DNA from: Ovis canadensis
Lineage: Eukaryota > Chordata > Mammalia > Artiodactyla > Bovidae
Direction of reading: 5' to 3'
Length of the DNA stretch: 64,000 nucleotides
Assembly (NCBI RefSeq): GCF_042477335.2
Contig: NC_091255.1
Coordinates: forward strand, 41,828,501-41,892,500
Within the stretch, counting starts at the first letter, position 1, and the number at the start of each line of letters is the position of its first letter. Below the pieces are notes generated by a model. That model had not been told where the DNA came from. It worked only from the letters and a program-made list of their open reading frames with translations, and did not search any database. Of this stretch, positions 25,301 to 37,300 are shown piece after piece. A program made the position numbers and the translations under genes.

Positions 25301-28300
25301 GCTATGAATCAGTGGAAGGAACAATAAAACAAGGGTTGTCCATGAGGGAGTCTCCCGTATCAGCACCGCTGGAGGGTAAAGTGTTTCCAGAGCTCTGTTT
25401 AGATACATTTAATTCTGTATAGCCAATTTGCATTGTTGGGTTAGGTTACATTTAATATCTGTCATTTCTACCTGAAATTTGTATCCGTATATAATGAAAC
25501 ATATAAATATGTTAATATATTATAAACACATGTAGTATAAAATGTGTAATAGTAATTAATATACTACTATGAAAGTTATATTAGTAAACATTTAAATTTA
25601 TGTTCATCTCTACATATAAATCAAGCAGTACATGACACTGAAGGGGGAAGTAAAGACAAAATTGATCTTATCATAGGTAACTGTTAGAATGCTCATGTAA
25701 TTTGTAGATTGATCCTGTTTAAGTGAGTTTACAAATGTGAAGTTCATCACGAGCATTTGTTTTTATTGTGGGGCCAGCAGAGTGGTATGTAACATACAGA
25801 GTAGAGACGTATTTGAATCTCGCTCTTTCCTGGTGCGTCTGTCTGTGCCCATCTCTTGCTCTGTCAGTTGAGGGCTTGTACCTGCAGTCATGTGAGGAGG
25901 AGAAACAGCTGTGCAGCCCTGTGCTGATTATGTGGCATTGCCTTCATCACATGATCACCTTGATTAGTTTTGTGAATGGTTCACTTTCCTTAAGTCGTAA
26001 TCTGACTCAACTATTCTGTTTTAATCTAGATGAGAAATGGGAAACAGGGTAAGGATTCCTCAGTCTTGAAGGCCTATTGAAATTTTCTAAGAGCTGAATT
26101 TTCTCTGTAGTTAAAAAAAAAAATTCTCACTTTCCTCAATTCAAATTCATTGGCAATGTAACATGAAACTTCTGAAAAGGTTATTTACATATGTTTCCTT
26201 TTGGTTTGCATCTTTAGTGTATTTTATCTGTTTTGGGGGTATCCATCTTTCATGTTTTTCTCTTCAGAACTTAACAGTAATTTCCTAACTCTAACCCTCT
26301 GTATTTTCTCTCACCTTGATAAGCACTGAGAATTTAGACTTAGCTTTGAAAGTGTTGTGCTCTACGCTTTAACTTAGATGTCTTCCTTGGCCATTTTCTA
26401 TTTGCAAAAATGTTTGAAAAGAAACAGTTTTAAAAGTGGATACTTCAGCTTTTACTGTTTTTTTCCATGATGTTCTTCTGAATAGTTTGCAAATCTAAAA
26501 TGGTTCTCCTTTTTCCATGGAGCTTTTGTCAGAAGTGTGTTCTCTTAAGAACAGTTAGTTGTGTGCCTGAGTTGACATCTGTGCTGTATCTAACACTGGA
26601 ACCGCCTGCTTGTTTTGAAAGGGCTCATCTGCCGCGCGTTGCCCAGGGGGAGCCCTCACTCCGACCTCAAGGACAGGACCGTGCTGTCTGGGTCCATCAT
26701 GCATGGTAACTCTCCACTTGTTTGCTTCTGTTCACAACTGTCTCGGGGCAAAGTAGTTTGAAATTAACGTGCAGGGTGTGAAGCCTGTTTTTCAAGGTAT
26801 CTTCCCTTTTGACATGTTAGGTATTTAAACCCTAACTATAACTCTTCTCTGAGTTTCATAGTTTATTTGAAGATGATAGTTGCTTAATCTTTTAATACAG
26901 ACATCTTCATTATGTAAGAACCACTCTTGATTGTGCTGAATGATGTATTAAGTCTTGAACAACCCCCCCAATAATGGCCAATGAAATGAATATTTACATA
27001 AGGATCTTACTGTAAACAGAAAACTGATTAGAAACTGCAAACAGCAAGGCATTGATTTCTTTATATTGTAATTTATATGCAACAAAATTTACAGTTATAA
27101 CAGTTTTTAAGTGTATAGTTCAGTGGCATTAATTTACCAATTGTGTTTCTTGAATCCTTCTTTGAAGGCACACCAAGAGCGACCACTGAAAGTTTCGAGG
27201 ATGGCCTTAAGTACCCCAAACAGATTAAAAGGGAGAGTCCACCCATCCGAGCTTTTGAAGGTGCCATCACCAAAGGAAAGCCCTACGATGGCATCACCAC
27301 CATCAAAGAGATGGGGCGCTCCGTTCACGAGATCCCCCGGCAGGATGTGTTGGCTCAGGAGAGTCGGAAAACCCCCGAGGTGGTGCCGAGCTCTCGGCCG
27401 GTCATTGAGGGCTCCATCTCCCAGGTACCATCTGCTTTGGACCACAGTGCAGCAGTAGTTATCAGTGGTTCTAGATCATTTTAAACATCGGGTCTCCTGA
27501 AAGTAAACGTGGAGGTCTCTGTGACCTCAGTTCTGGTCTGGGAGCATGGGCACTCAGCAGTCCTTTCCTGGCACACGCCAGTGTGGAACTTGAGATGGAG
27601 CCCAGCCGCAGGGCTGCCTGTAACACTTGTCTCTTGACCCACAGGGCACACCCATCAAGTTCGACAGCAGCTCGGGTCAATCTGCCATCAAACACAATGT
27701 CAAGTCCCTGATCACGGGGCCTAGCAAACTGCCCCGTGGGATTCCTCCACTGGAAATTGTGCCCGAGAACGTTAAAGTGGTAGAAAGGGGCAAGTATGAG
27801 GACGTGAAGGCAGGAGAGCCGGTGCGGTCCCGGCACACGTCGGTGGTGAGCTCTGGCCCCTCAGTCCTCAGGTCCACTCTCCATGAAGCTCCCAAAGCGC
27901 AGCTGAGCCCGGGGATTTATGAGGACACCAGCGCACGGCGCACGCCGGGGAGCTACGCCAGCACCGTGTCCCGGGGCTCGCCCATGCTGAGCAGAGCTTC
28001 TGAAGGTGTGTTGCTCTCATATGCTGTCTGACCATTCATGCTGTCCCCTGCAGCACGTGGCCTGGTGTTGGTTCCAGGGGCTTGCAGCCTGTCTGCTGTG
28101 CTCTGGGAGACTGGCTGCCCATGAAAATAGGCATAATTGCAAGTAAAATGTCTAATGTTCTCATTAAGTGCAGGGTGCACTGGAGTCCAGAAATGGTGGA
28201 ACAGGTCATGCTTGGCATGGATTTTCAGCTAAGCTGGAGAATTTCTGGAAGTCGGTCTGGATGGTCAGCTCTCCTCACTGTCTGCTGTGTGTCTGCTGTC

Positions 28301-31300
28301 TGAGTGCTCAGGCCATGAGGCTGGCTGCTTAGGGTGAATCGAGGTTCTTACTGCACTGAGTTGGACACGTTCCTTAGCCTTTCTGTGCTCTAGTGTCCTC
28401 ATCTGTGAACTGGAGGTGTAATACCAAGGCTGGCCCCATAGGATGGCTATGCAGATAAAATGAGGTGATGTGTTGAAAGGACTTTGGCAGAATGTGCCCC
28501 ACGCAGTGTGGGAAGGACTCGGTAATTGTGAACAATTATTACTGCTCGGTTCTGTTTTATGACCAGAACCCGCCCCTCCTAGGGGTTCATGCTGCTGCAG
28601 AGACATCTGGGGCATGAGAGGCGTGGATTTTTACCAGGTGGTCTGTGAACAATCTGAGGCCCTTAGAAGTGTTTCCACTGAGCGTTTTAGATTGTAATGC
28701 AGTACTCGTTTATTGAGGGCTTATGTGCAGACTCCCGTGGGTGGTTGGAGGGGCCACGCAGAGGGAGGAGAAGAGGGAAATGTCCATCGGGGCCATGGCG
28801 TAAACCTGCACCCGTTGGTTCTGGTCTTGAAGGAGAATTGCCCTGCAGAAGGAGAGGCTCTGCTGGTTAGAGCGAGTTGAGGCAGGGAGGGGAGGTGATA
28901 AACCAGCATGATTTCTTGGCTTCCACACATAGGTTTGTGTGATCACAGCAAAGTTGATATTATCAAAATAGTAATTAGATGGTGCTCATGGTTGCACCAG
29001 AGAAGGCAATGGCACCCCACTCCAGCACTCTTGTCTGGAAAATCCCATAGACGGAGGAGCCTGGTAGGCTTCAGTCCATGGGGTCGCTAAGAGTCAGACA
29101 CAACTGAGCAACTTGATTTTCACTTTTCACTTTCATGCATTGGAGAAGGAAATGGCAACCCACTCCAGTATTCTTGCCTGGAGAATCCCAGGGACAGGGG
29201 AGCCTGGTGGGCTGCCGTCTATGGGGTCGCACAGAATCGGACACAACTGAAGCGACTTAGCAGCAGCAGCAGCAGCATGGTTGCACAGTGTTGTGTATTA
29301 CTGTTGTTGAAGTATACCCTATGAAGTGGCCAAACTTGTAAATTTTATCCTCTGTGTGTTTCACCACAGTTACTGAAACAGTGGAAGGTGATGACTGGTA
29401 GGGTTTTGGTTTGGACTCAGTAGCACTAATGAGATAATGAAACTTCTGAATAATGTCCTGTAGAGTAGAAGAAGCTAGAGCAGGGAGAAGGCCAATGCTG
29501 GCGAGGAAGTCTGTGTGGAAGCACAGAGCAGGGAACACTATGTGACCCAGCAAGGAGCCGGGCAGCCAGGCAGAGAGAGGGTGGAGGCTTGGTGTGGGCA
29601 GGTTCCAGAGGAATTAGCGTATCAGGTCAGAGATGACAAAGAGCGTCGACTTTCATTCGTAATTTTAGGTGATAAACTGGGCTGTGACCTGAAAGGGGGC
29701 AGTCTCCCAACCCAGAGGTGCCCGCATGTTCTGCAAGATTGATTGTTTCATGTTTAGTAGAAAGAGAAGATCAAAGAGATATATGTATATGGTCTGTATT
29801 GGAATGGTTGAGAAATAGATTAACATTATCCTACTTAACAAGCTTGCTTAAGGATTTGTGGTGTTGGCCGTTTTTTCTAGTTACAATTTCTTCTGGCAAG
29901 TCTGCTAATCATGAGAGGAAGTCAACCCTGACCCCTACCCAGAGGGAGAGCGTCGCAGCCAAGTCTCCGGTGCCTGGCGTGGACCCTGCAGTGAGCCACA
30001 GCCCCTTCGAGCCGCACCACAGGGGCGGCACCCCCGGGGAAGTGTACCGGAGCCACCTGCCAGCACACTTGGACCCAGCCATGCCCTTTCACCGGGCTCT
30101 GGATCCTGGTAAGCACAGTGCGCAGTGAAAACAAGGCAGAGCAGTAACATGGCTGTGTGCCTCTTTAGACGTTCTGTTTATTAAAGTACAGAATGCAGGC
30201 AGTCACGTATGTTATTAGGATACAGTTCAGTGGCTTTTCACAAACTCTATAGCTCAAGCCCCCAAATCAAGACACAGAATATTACCAGCACCCCTTAAAG
30301 AATTAAAATACTGGGTACGTGGAAACCCCTCTTATGTGATGGCATTTGATTGGAAAGTGGGTTCACGTGAAAACTATTTTTGAATAACACAGGCATACTT
30401 CATACGTTTTATTTTACAACACAGACTTTCTTCACCAGTGTTCTGATCTCTAGTCAGGGCACTGGTTACACCTCACATTTCTTCCTTATGTAAATGATAC
30501 ATCTCCAGGTTTGTTTTTTTAAGTGGAGTTGAAGTTTAAAGACACACCAAAGGAATCTATCAATAAATACAGTATCCTTCTAGATTTTTTTCCTCATCTT
30601 TTAAAATTATCTAGTCCATACTTAATTCCGATTCTGTATTGAGTCTTTCCAAAGCAGCAGTGTAGTTTTTTCATTGTTTCATTATTGTAGTAGCAAGTAC
30701 AGCTGGAAGGAACTTTCAAACAGACACCACTGACTGTCAGTGAACATGGTCTTAGTAGGTGTAAAAGCATGTAGGTTTTCTGGAGGGCAGCCTTCCCTGG
30801 CACAGCAGTGCTGCCGCGCGGGGCCTAGGCCAGTGGGTTCTGCCTGGGAAAGGGCTTCCTGTCCACAGGTGGTGGAGCGTCTCTCCTGGACTGTGGTGAG
30901 GTCAGTACCATCACATTGTCTGTCACCTGAAAATGTCAGGTCCCTGAGGCACCCACACATCCCTGATTGTTCAGGGCCTGTCCCCAGAGCTGGGGCGGGA
31001 GCCTCACCCCTACCCACCACTGTCGCCTGAGAGACCCGGCTGGGAGGGCTAGAGGAAGGGGGAGCAGACACTCCAAGAGTTTGTCATTTGTTCTCAGGAG
31101 AAAATGTGTGCATAAACTTTTATCACTCAAACTCTCAGACAGAAGTGAATGTTTATGCTTTCATTTAGTGTGTATCATAATCCTTTATTTTATAGCAGTT
31201 TTTCTTTGCTTGTCATTGTTGAGCTCGAGCTGGATTATCAGTGTTTTGAGGACAGAGGCATTATCTCCTGTTGCAGTTTTGTTGGGATGTAGTGGGCCTC

Positions 31301-34300
31301 CGGCACTGTATAAAGCTCACTGTGTGTGCTCAGCTCATGACCGCACCTACAGTGTTCCAGCACCTGCGTCATGGGGCCTGGTCCTGCTGCTGCCTGTTGG
31401 TGCAAATAAAGTTTTATTAGAATACAAGCCATGACTGCTTGTTTGTTTTGTCTGTGGCGGTTTTTACACTGTAATGACAGAGCTGAGTCAGTGTGACAGA
31501 GCCAGTGTCCACAAATCCTCACATACTGACCATCCAGCCCTTTGGCTAATCTCTGCTGTACATGCACACGCTGATTAAATGCCCATGGACAGTTCATTTT
31601 CAGTGCGCCCCCTGCCCCCACAAAAGTAATGTTATCATTTGTTACAAATTTTTCCATTTCTTTGTATTAGATGATCTATACTACAAAAAATAATTTTTTT
31701 TTCAAACACAGCTTTTGGAAACTTCAGGTGAAAAATCTAATAAAGTTACATGTCAAAGACTGAAAGTGAAACTACTTGAGAGTAGTTTTTAGCTGCTGTT
31801 CTAGTGGTAAAGGTTAATACTCTTGTTTTGTCTGATCTGTCGTCCCCGTTATCATTACGTCTGCCATTAAGATGTTTATATTCACACTGCTGCTCTGTCA
31901 AGGTACAAAAAGAATCTGCCGTAATCCTGTGTCCCCCCTCTCCCTGCCCCAACCCTGAGGTAGGTAGAAGCTGATTGTGCTCAGTAGCTCAGCAGATGGT
32001 TCTTTTCCTTACTCTTTCTGTGGGTGATATTTAGCAAGTGGATTCTGCACGGACTCAACTACATGCCTGTCTTCCTCTCTCCATCGCAGCTGCTGCTTAC
32101 CTGTTCCAGAGGCAGCTGTCACCGACCCCCGGCTACCCCAGTCAGTATCAGCTCTATGCGATGGAGAACACACGCCAGACCATTCTCAACGACTACATTA
32201 CCTCCCAGCAGATGCAAGTGGGCCTGCGGCCTGACGTGGCCAGGGGGCTGTCTCCCCGGGAGCAGCAGCTGGGGCTCCCGTACCCAGCGACCAGGGGTGT
32301 GTGTCTGTGCCCAGGACTAGTGCTTGGTGGGCAGATGATGGGAGGAAGGAAAAACAGGCTCTGTGGCCGTTAGCCTCGAAGGCAGACAGGGTGATACATC
32401 GAAACAGCCTGCTTTGGCGGCACTGGAATAACGATGCCAGATCGATGTCCTTAAAGTTGGAAGCCGTGGTCTCGCCAGCTTCACTCTCTCTCCTGCCATG
32501 CACAGGGTGGGGGTGGGGGGTGGGGCAGTGTTCATCTGCCTCTTGGTGAAGCAGGTCTTTCAGAGTCATGCTGAACTTAAGCACTGTATTTGTCCTGTAT
32601 GCAAATTATTTTTGGGTTAGAGAAACCCAAGAGCTATGTGCAGTTCTGTGTCTTTAGAATAACACTTGAAACATAATTTTGTTGTTTCTTTTGAACAGGA
32701 ATCATTGACCTGACCAACATGCCTCCAGCAATTTTAGTGCCTCACCCTGGGGGGACGAGCACCCCCCCCATGGACAGAATCACATATATTCCTGGTACAC
32801 AGATCACCTTCCCGCCCAGACCTTACAGCTCCGCGTCCGTGAGTCCAGGTGGGTGTGCACGCACCCCTCTCTGCTGGGAGCAGTGTGCTCCCGTGTTGCC
32901 AGCATAGCCTCTATGGGTATTTGGGCACTTTTCCCCAGTCAGTCTGCTGTTTTTCGTTTACTGTCTAGTCATAGGTCCTCCACAGTATCTGTCCCTAGAT
33001 CCTCTGAGAGCTCCTGGGAGCTCGTGTTATGCTCCATTATCACTGAAACTGTTAAGAAAGCACACTTCCTACTGCTCAGATTTGGAGCTTTCTGAAAAAT
33101 GTTCAGTCACTTGAGAAGGTAAAGCTTGTTTGATGGACTTGCCGGGTTGGCGTTATTGTCCTCAGGCTGCAGGTTTGTGTGTTTTCCAGGACACTCGACA
33201 CACCTCGCAGCCGCGGCCAGTGCTGAGAGAGAGCGGGAGCGGGAAAAGGAGCGGGAGCGCCTTGCTGCGGCCTCCTCGGACCTCTACCTGCGGCCGGGTG
33301 GGTGGAGGCACTAGCCTCGTGCTCAGGGTGGGATGCCCTCAGACACAGAGCAGCGGGGCCCTTGTGTGTATAGGCTGCTGAGGAGCCAGACAGGGCGGAG
33401 GCAGTGGTGTTGTAGTGTGGATGGTGGCATTTGGATTTAGCAATACCAGTTGGGTCTGAAAACGCTGGGCTCAGAGCTCATTAAAGCTGAAGCCATCCAG
33501 CAGAGGCTCACAGAAGATTGCTGAAGATAGGTGTGGCATTTGGGTTGGCGTGTAAAGGAAGGATGCAGAGTGTGCTTAGAAGGTTGTCTGATTGATGTAA
33601 AAGAAATCCCTCAGTGTCTGACCATAGGAGGTGCTTTAATGAATGATGAGCTGTTCTTCTTGTTGTTTAATCACTCAATTGTGTCCTGCTCTCTGCATCC
33701 CCATGGACTGTAGCCTGCCATCCTTGGGGTTCTCCAGGCAAGAATACTGGATTGGGTTGCCATTCCCTTCTTCAGGGGATTTTCCTACCCAGGAATTGAA
33801 CCTGCATGTCTTGCGTCTCCTGCATTGGCTGGTGGATTCTTGACCACTGAGCCACCTGGGAAGTGGATCATGAACTAGCACCGTAATATTGCTTGTATGT
33901 TGTTGTATAGAAACTGCAGAAATTGACTTAACTGAAGAGAGCCAGATACAAATCCTACATAATGTCTGTGGGAACTATGTTTTAAAAATGCTTGTGATCC
34001 CACTGATGAATAACATGCAGCTTTAAGTCCAGCAAACATCATTTTTCTCCATCAGACATTTGAAAGGTTGATAGTATTGTGGTGTTTGAGGAAACACTGC
34101 CTTTTACACACTGTCAGTGGTAGTATAAACAGGGATAACTTTTTCAGAGACATAAAAAATACGAGCAATAATCCAGTCCTAGGAATGCACTCCTGTGGGA
34201 ATGCTCACATAAACTGCTGTGTGGTCAGACAGAAGAGAATTGCTGGAATGGCTGTGCTAAGTGATACCTGCTCTGAAAAAAAACATGGCTGTTTTCTAGA

Positions 34301-37300
34301 ACTGCCAGCTCAAGTGAGAAAGAGTGAGTCTGAGAGCCTGAGGAGTTGGAGGAGAGAGTGAGGAAAAGGAACTTGAGGTCCTGTGAGTGAGGGAGCTTTG
34401 CCGCAGGAGCCACGGTCAAGTGGAGGAGCCATGGAGCTGTGGGCTGGGCAGCCTTGGGCCCTGCTGCAGCAGAAACTCATCATTTGCATTGTGATTCAGA
34501 GACAGTTGTTCCACACTTGATTTTGGAAATAAGAAACACCAGAGTACGAGGAAAAGTCAGAGACAAACTTCCTGATTTGAATTAGTGCTTCAGTATTGGT
34601 GGTTTTTTTGTTTCTCTTTGGAATCAAGATAGAGACTCGTCACAGGAATGGGAGTGAGAGTAAAGTGGTAGCTGACGATTTTGTTTCAAGTTATTAGTGT
34701 GGTTTTATTGCATCTTTATTGGAAAACTCTGAAAGCATTGATTTCTCGAAAGGCCAGAAAGCAGGGTCGCGATTTTCTCCACTTGCTTTCCTGTCTTCTA
34801 TTTGGGAATGTGAGGAAGTCAGCGACCCCCTGTGCTGCCATCCAGCCTCTTCATGATGGCTCGTCCCTGCATCCCTCTGCCCCGCAGGCTCGGAGCAGCC
34901 TGGCCGGCCCAGCAGCCACGGCTACGTGCGCTCCCCATCCCCGTCGGTCAGAGCTCAGGAGACCCTGCTGCAGCAGAGACCCAGTGTCTTCCAGGGAACC
35001 AACGGGACCAGCGTGATCACCCCACTGGACCCTAGCGCGCAGCTGCGGATCATGTAAGCCTCCGTGTGCACTCAGACCAGACGTGCAGTCTGCTGCACAT
35101 GCTCGTCAGCGTGTGACTGCAATAGCGCTGCACACTGTGCTCACCGCAGTCTGTCCTCCTGACGCCCCAACACCCCGGGAGAGTCTCCCCGTCACAGACT
35201 TGTGCTTTGGTTTTCTTTTCAGGCCACTGCCTGCCGGGGGCCCTTCCATCAGTCAGGGCCTGCCAGCCTCCCGTTACAACACCGCTGCGGATGCCCTGGC
35301 TGCTCTTGTGGACGCTGCTGCATCTGCTCCCCAGATGGATGTGTCCAAAACAAAAGAGAGTAAGCACGACGCCACCAGGTTAGAAGAGAATGTGAGGAGC
35401 AGGGCAGCAGTCAGTGAGCAGCAGCTAGAGCAGAAAAGCCTGGAGGCGGAGAAGAGAGCCGGTCAGTGTCTGTACACCTCTTCAGCCCTGCCGAGTGGCA
35501 AGCCCCAGCCTCACTCTGCAGTAATTTACTCTGAGGCTGGGAAAGAGAAAGGGCCTCCTCCCAAGTCCAGATATGAGGAAGAGCTAAGGACTCGAGGGAA
35601 GACCACCATTACCGCAGCTAACTTCATAGACGTGATCATCACCCGGCAGATTGCCTCGGACAAGGACAGCAGGGACCGTGGCTCCCAGAGCTCAGACTCT
35701 TCCAGTAGCTGTATGTATCTCGGCCCGAGCCCGCCCCACGGGACCACACATGGAGTCACCTGACTCCAGGGGAAGTGAAGCACACGGTGTGAATGTAATG
35801 GAGAGGTTGTGTGGGTTAGTGGTGCACGAAAGTCTCTCCTGCTGTTACGCCTTTAAGTATCTGAGCATCTTAAGTACACTGTCACGTGTTTCCTTGAGGA
35901 ACTTGGCCTTTCTGGGGATGAAGCCACAGGGAGGCAGACAGAGGCAGAGCCGCTCACATTTCAGGTTCTGCAAATGGGTATGTCACACGCTCTGCGCTTC
36001 GAGACCTCGTTCCTCAGGAGACCCTCCTAAGGCGTGCATCAGGGTCTAGGGTGGTGCCCCAAAGCCACTAGTAACCTTTTTCTGAGATACAGATATTTTT
36101 AAAAGACTACGTTATTGATAATTATGGTTATTGGTAATTGGTATTTCTTAAAAGTTGGATTTTGAGCAAGTGTAAGAATTTAGCAACCTACAGTAAAATG
36201 CTAGAAAAGTTGTTTTAAATGTATTTTTAACTACATCCTAAATTCTCTATTGAATTTCTGAAGGCAAGTATTTAAACACATATCCCTTAGTATTGAAGTA
36301 ATGTAACTACACATAGTAACCTCTCATTTCCATTCGTGAATCGAGTAGAGTCGGAGACCATGACCAGTGGGGTCCTATGCACTGCCCGGTGTGCAATACA
36401 AGGTTCTGGCTAGTCCGCACCTGATTCTGACTTGTTTGGGTAAATAGCCCCATGGCTGAGGTCTGGAGAGAAGCTTGGTAGCCCTGTGTGTCCATGAAAG
36501 ATATCTGTTAGCCTGGACTGTGGAAATCTGCAAAATCAGTGCTGTACCTACAGAAAATTGGAACAGTCTCTAGTTGTGTGACTGGGCCGTCTGGCTGGAC
36601 GTCACTGGCACACACGTGGTAACCATCCTGGGGCTTGTGGAACGCTTGCTAACTACCTGACATCACTTCCTTTTTGCGTCACAGAATGTCTGCAAGCAGT
36701 CTGGCTGCTTTTCTGATGGTTTATGTTTCTGAGCGTAGTTTTATTTTCATCACTGACTCGATTACTTGTGTGAAGCGCCCAGGCTCCTCCCGGTTACCCA
36801 GCGTGGCTTTCAGTTCTTCTTCCTCAAACCCCCTCTTCCTGGCCCCTGCCCCAGACATCAAGGGCACTGAGCTCCCAGGAGCACCAGGCCTCCTGCCTCC
36901 TGTGCTGCCCTGGGGAGCAGAGTTTAGGAGCAGCACCCAAACAGTGAACAGTGATTGGTGCCTGTCCCAAAGTAGTACCAGTTAGTTTGCATATAGTGAC
37001 ATATTTTAGTTTCCAAAGCTGATTTCCACCCCTGTTACCAGATCTCTGTCCTGAGTATACTAGAGCCAGGTCCTTGCAGGTTCCCTGACCTGGTGGGGGC
37101 GGGAGAGGGCTGTAGAGCTGCGGTTGGAGCAGTGGGTGGTACACTAGTAGAGGAGTTCTTTCCCACCTTCTACCCTGTGTCCAGGACCTGACCACGCTTG
37201 CTGATCTGGCCAGGGTCACATACCCTTTGGGCCTCTGATCATTTCCTTAGATGCTTCAGTGCACCCAAAAGTGCACACAGCACTCTTGAGTCAGAAGGGT

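Larger units (their letters stand above)
28006..29880 (+). other. NCOR1 intron W14-W15
   Basis: 1.9 kb with a MIR and a dimeric SINE (listed). Other parts show no recognisable element. Confidence 0.7.
30109..32089 (+). other. NCOR1 intron W15-W16
   Basis: 2 kb. Holds an L1 3' piece and a hAT-type DNA transposon fragment (listed). 30310-31260 and 31650-32080 show nothing recognisable. Confidence 0.7.
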
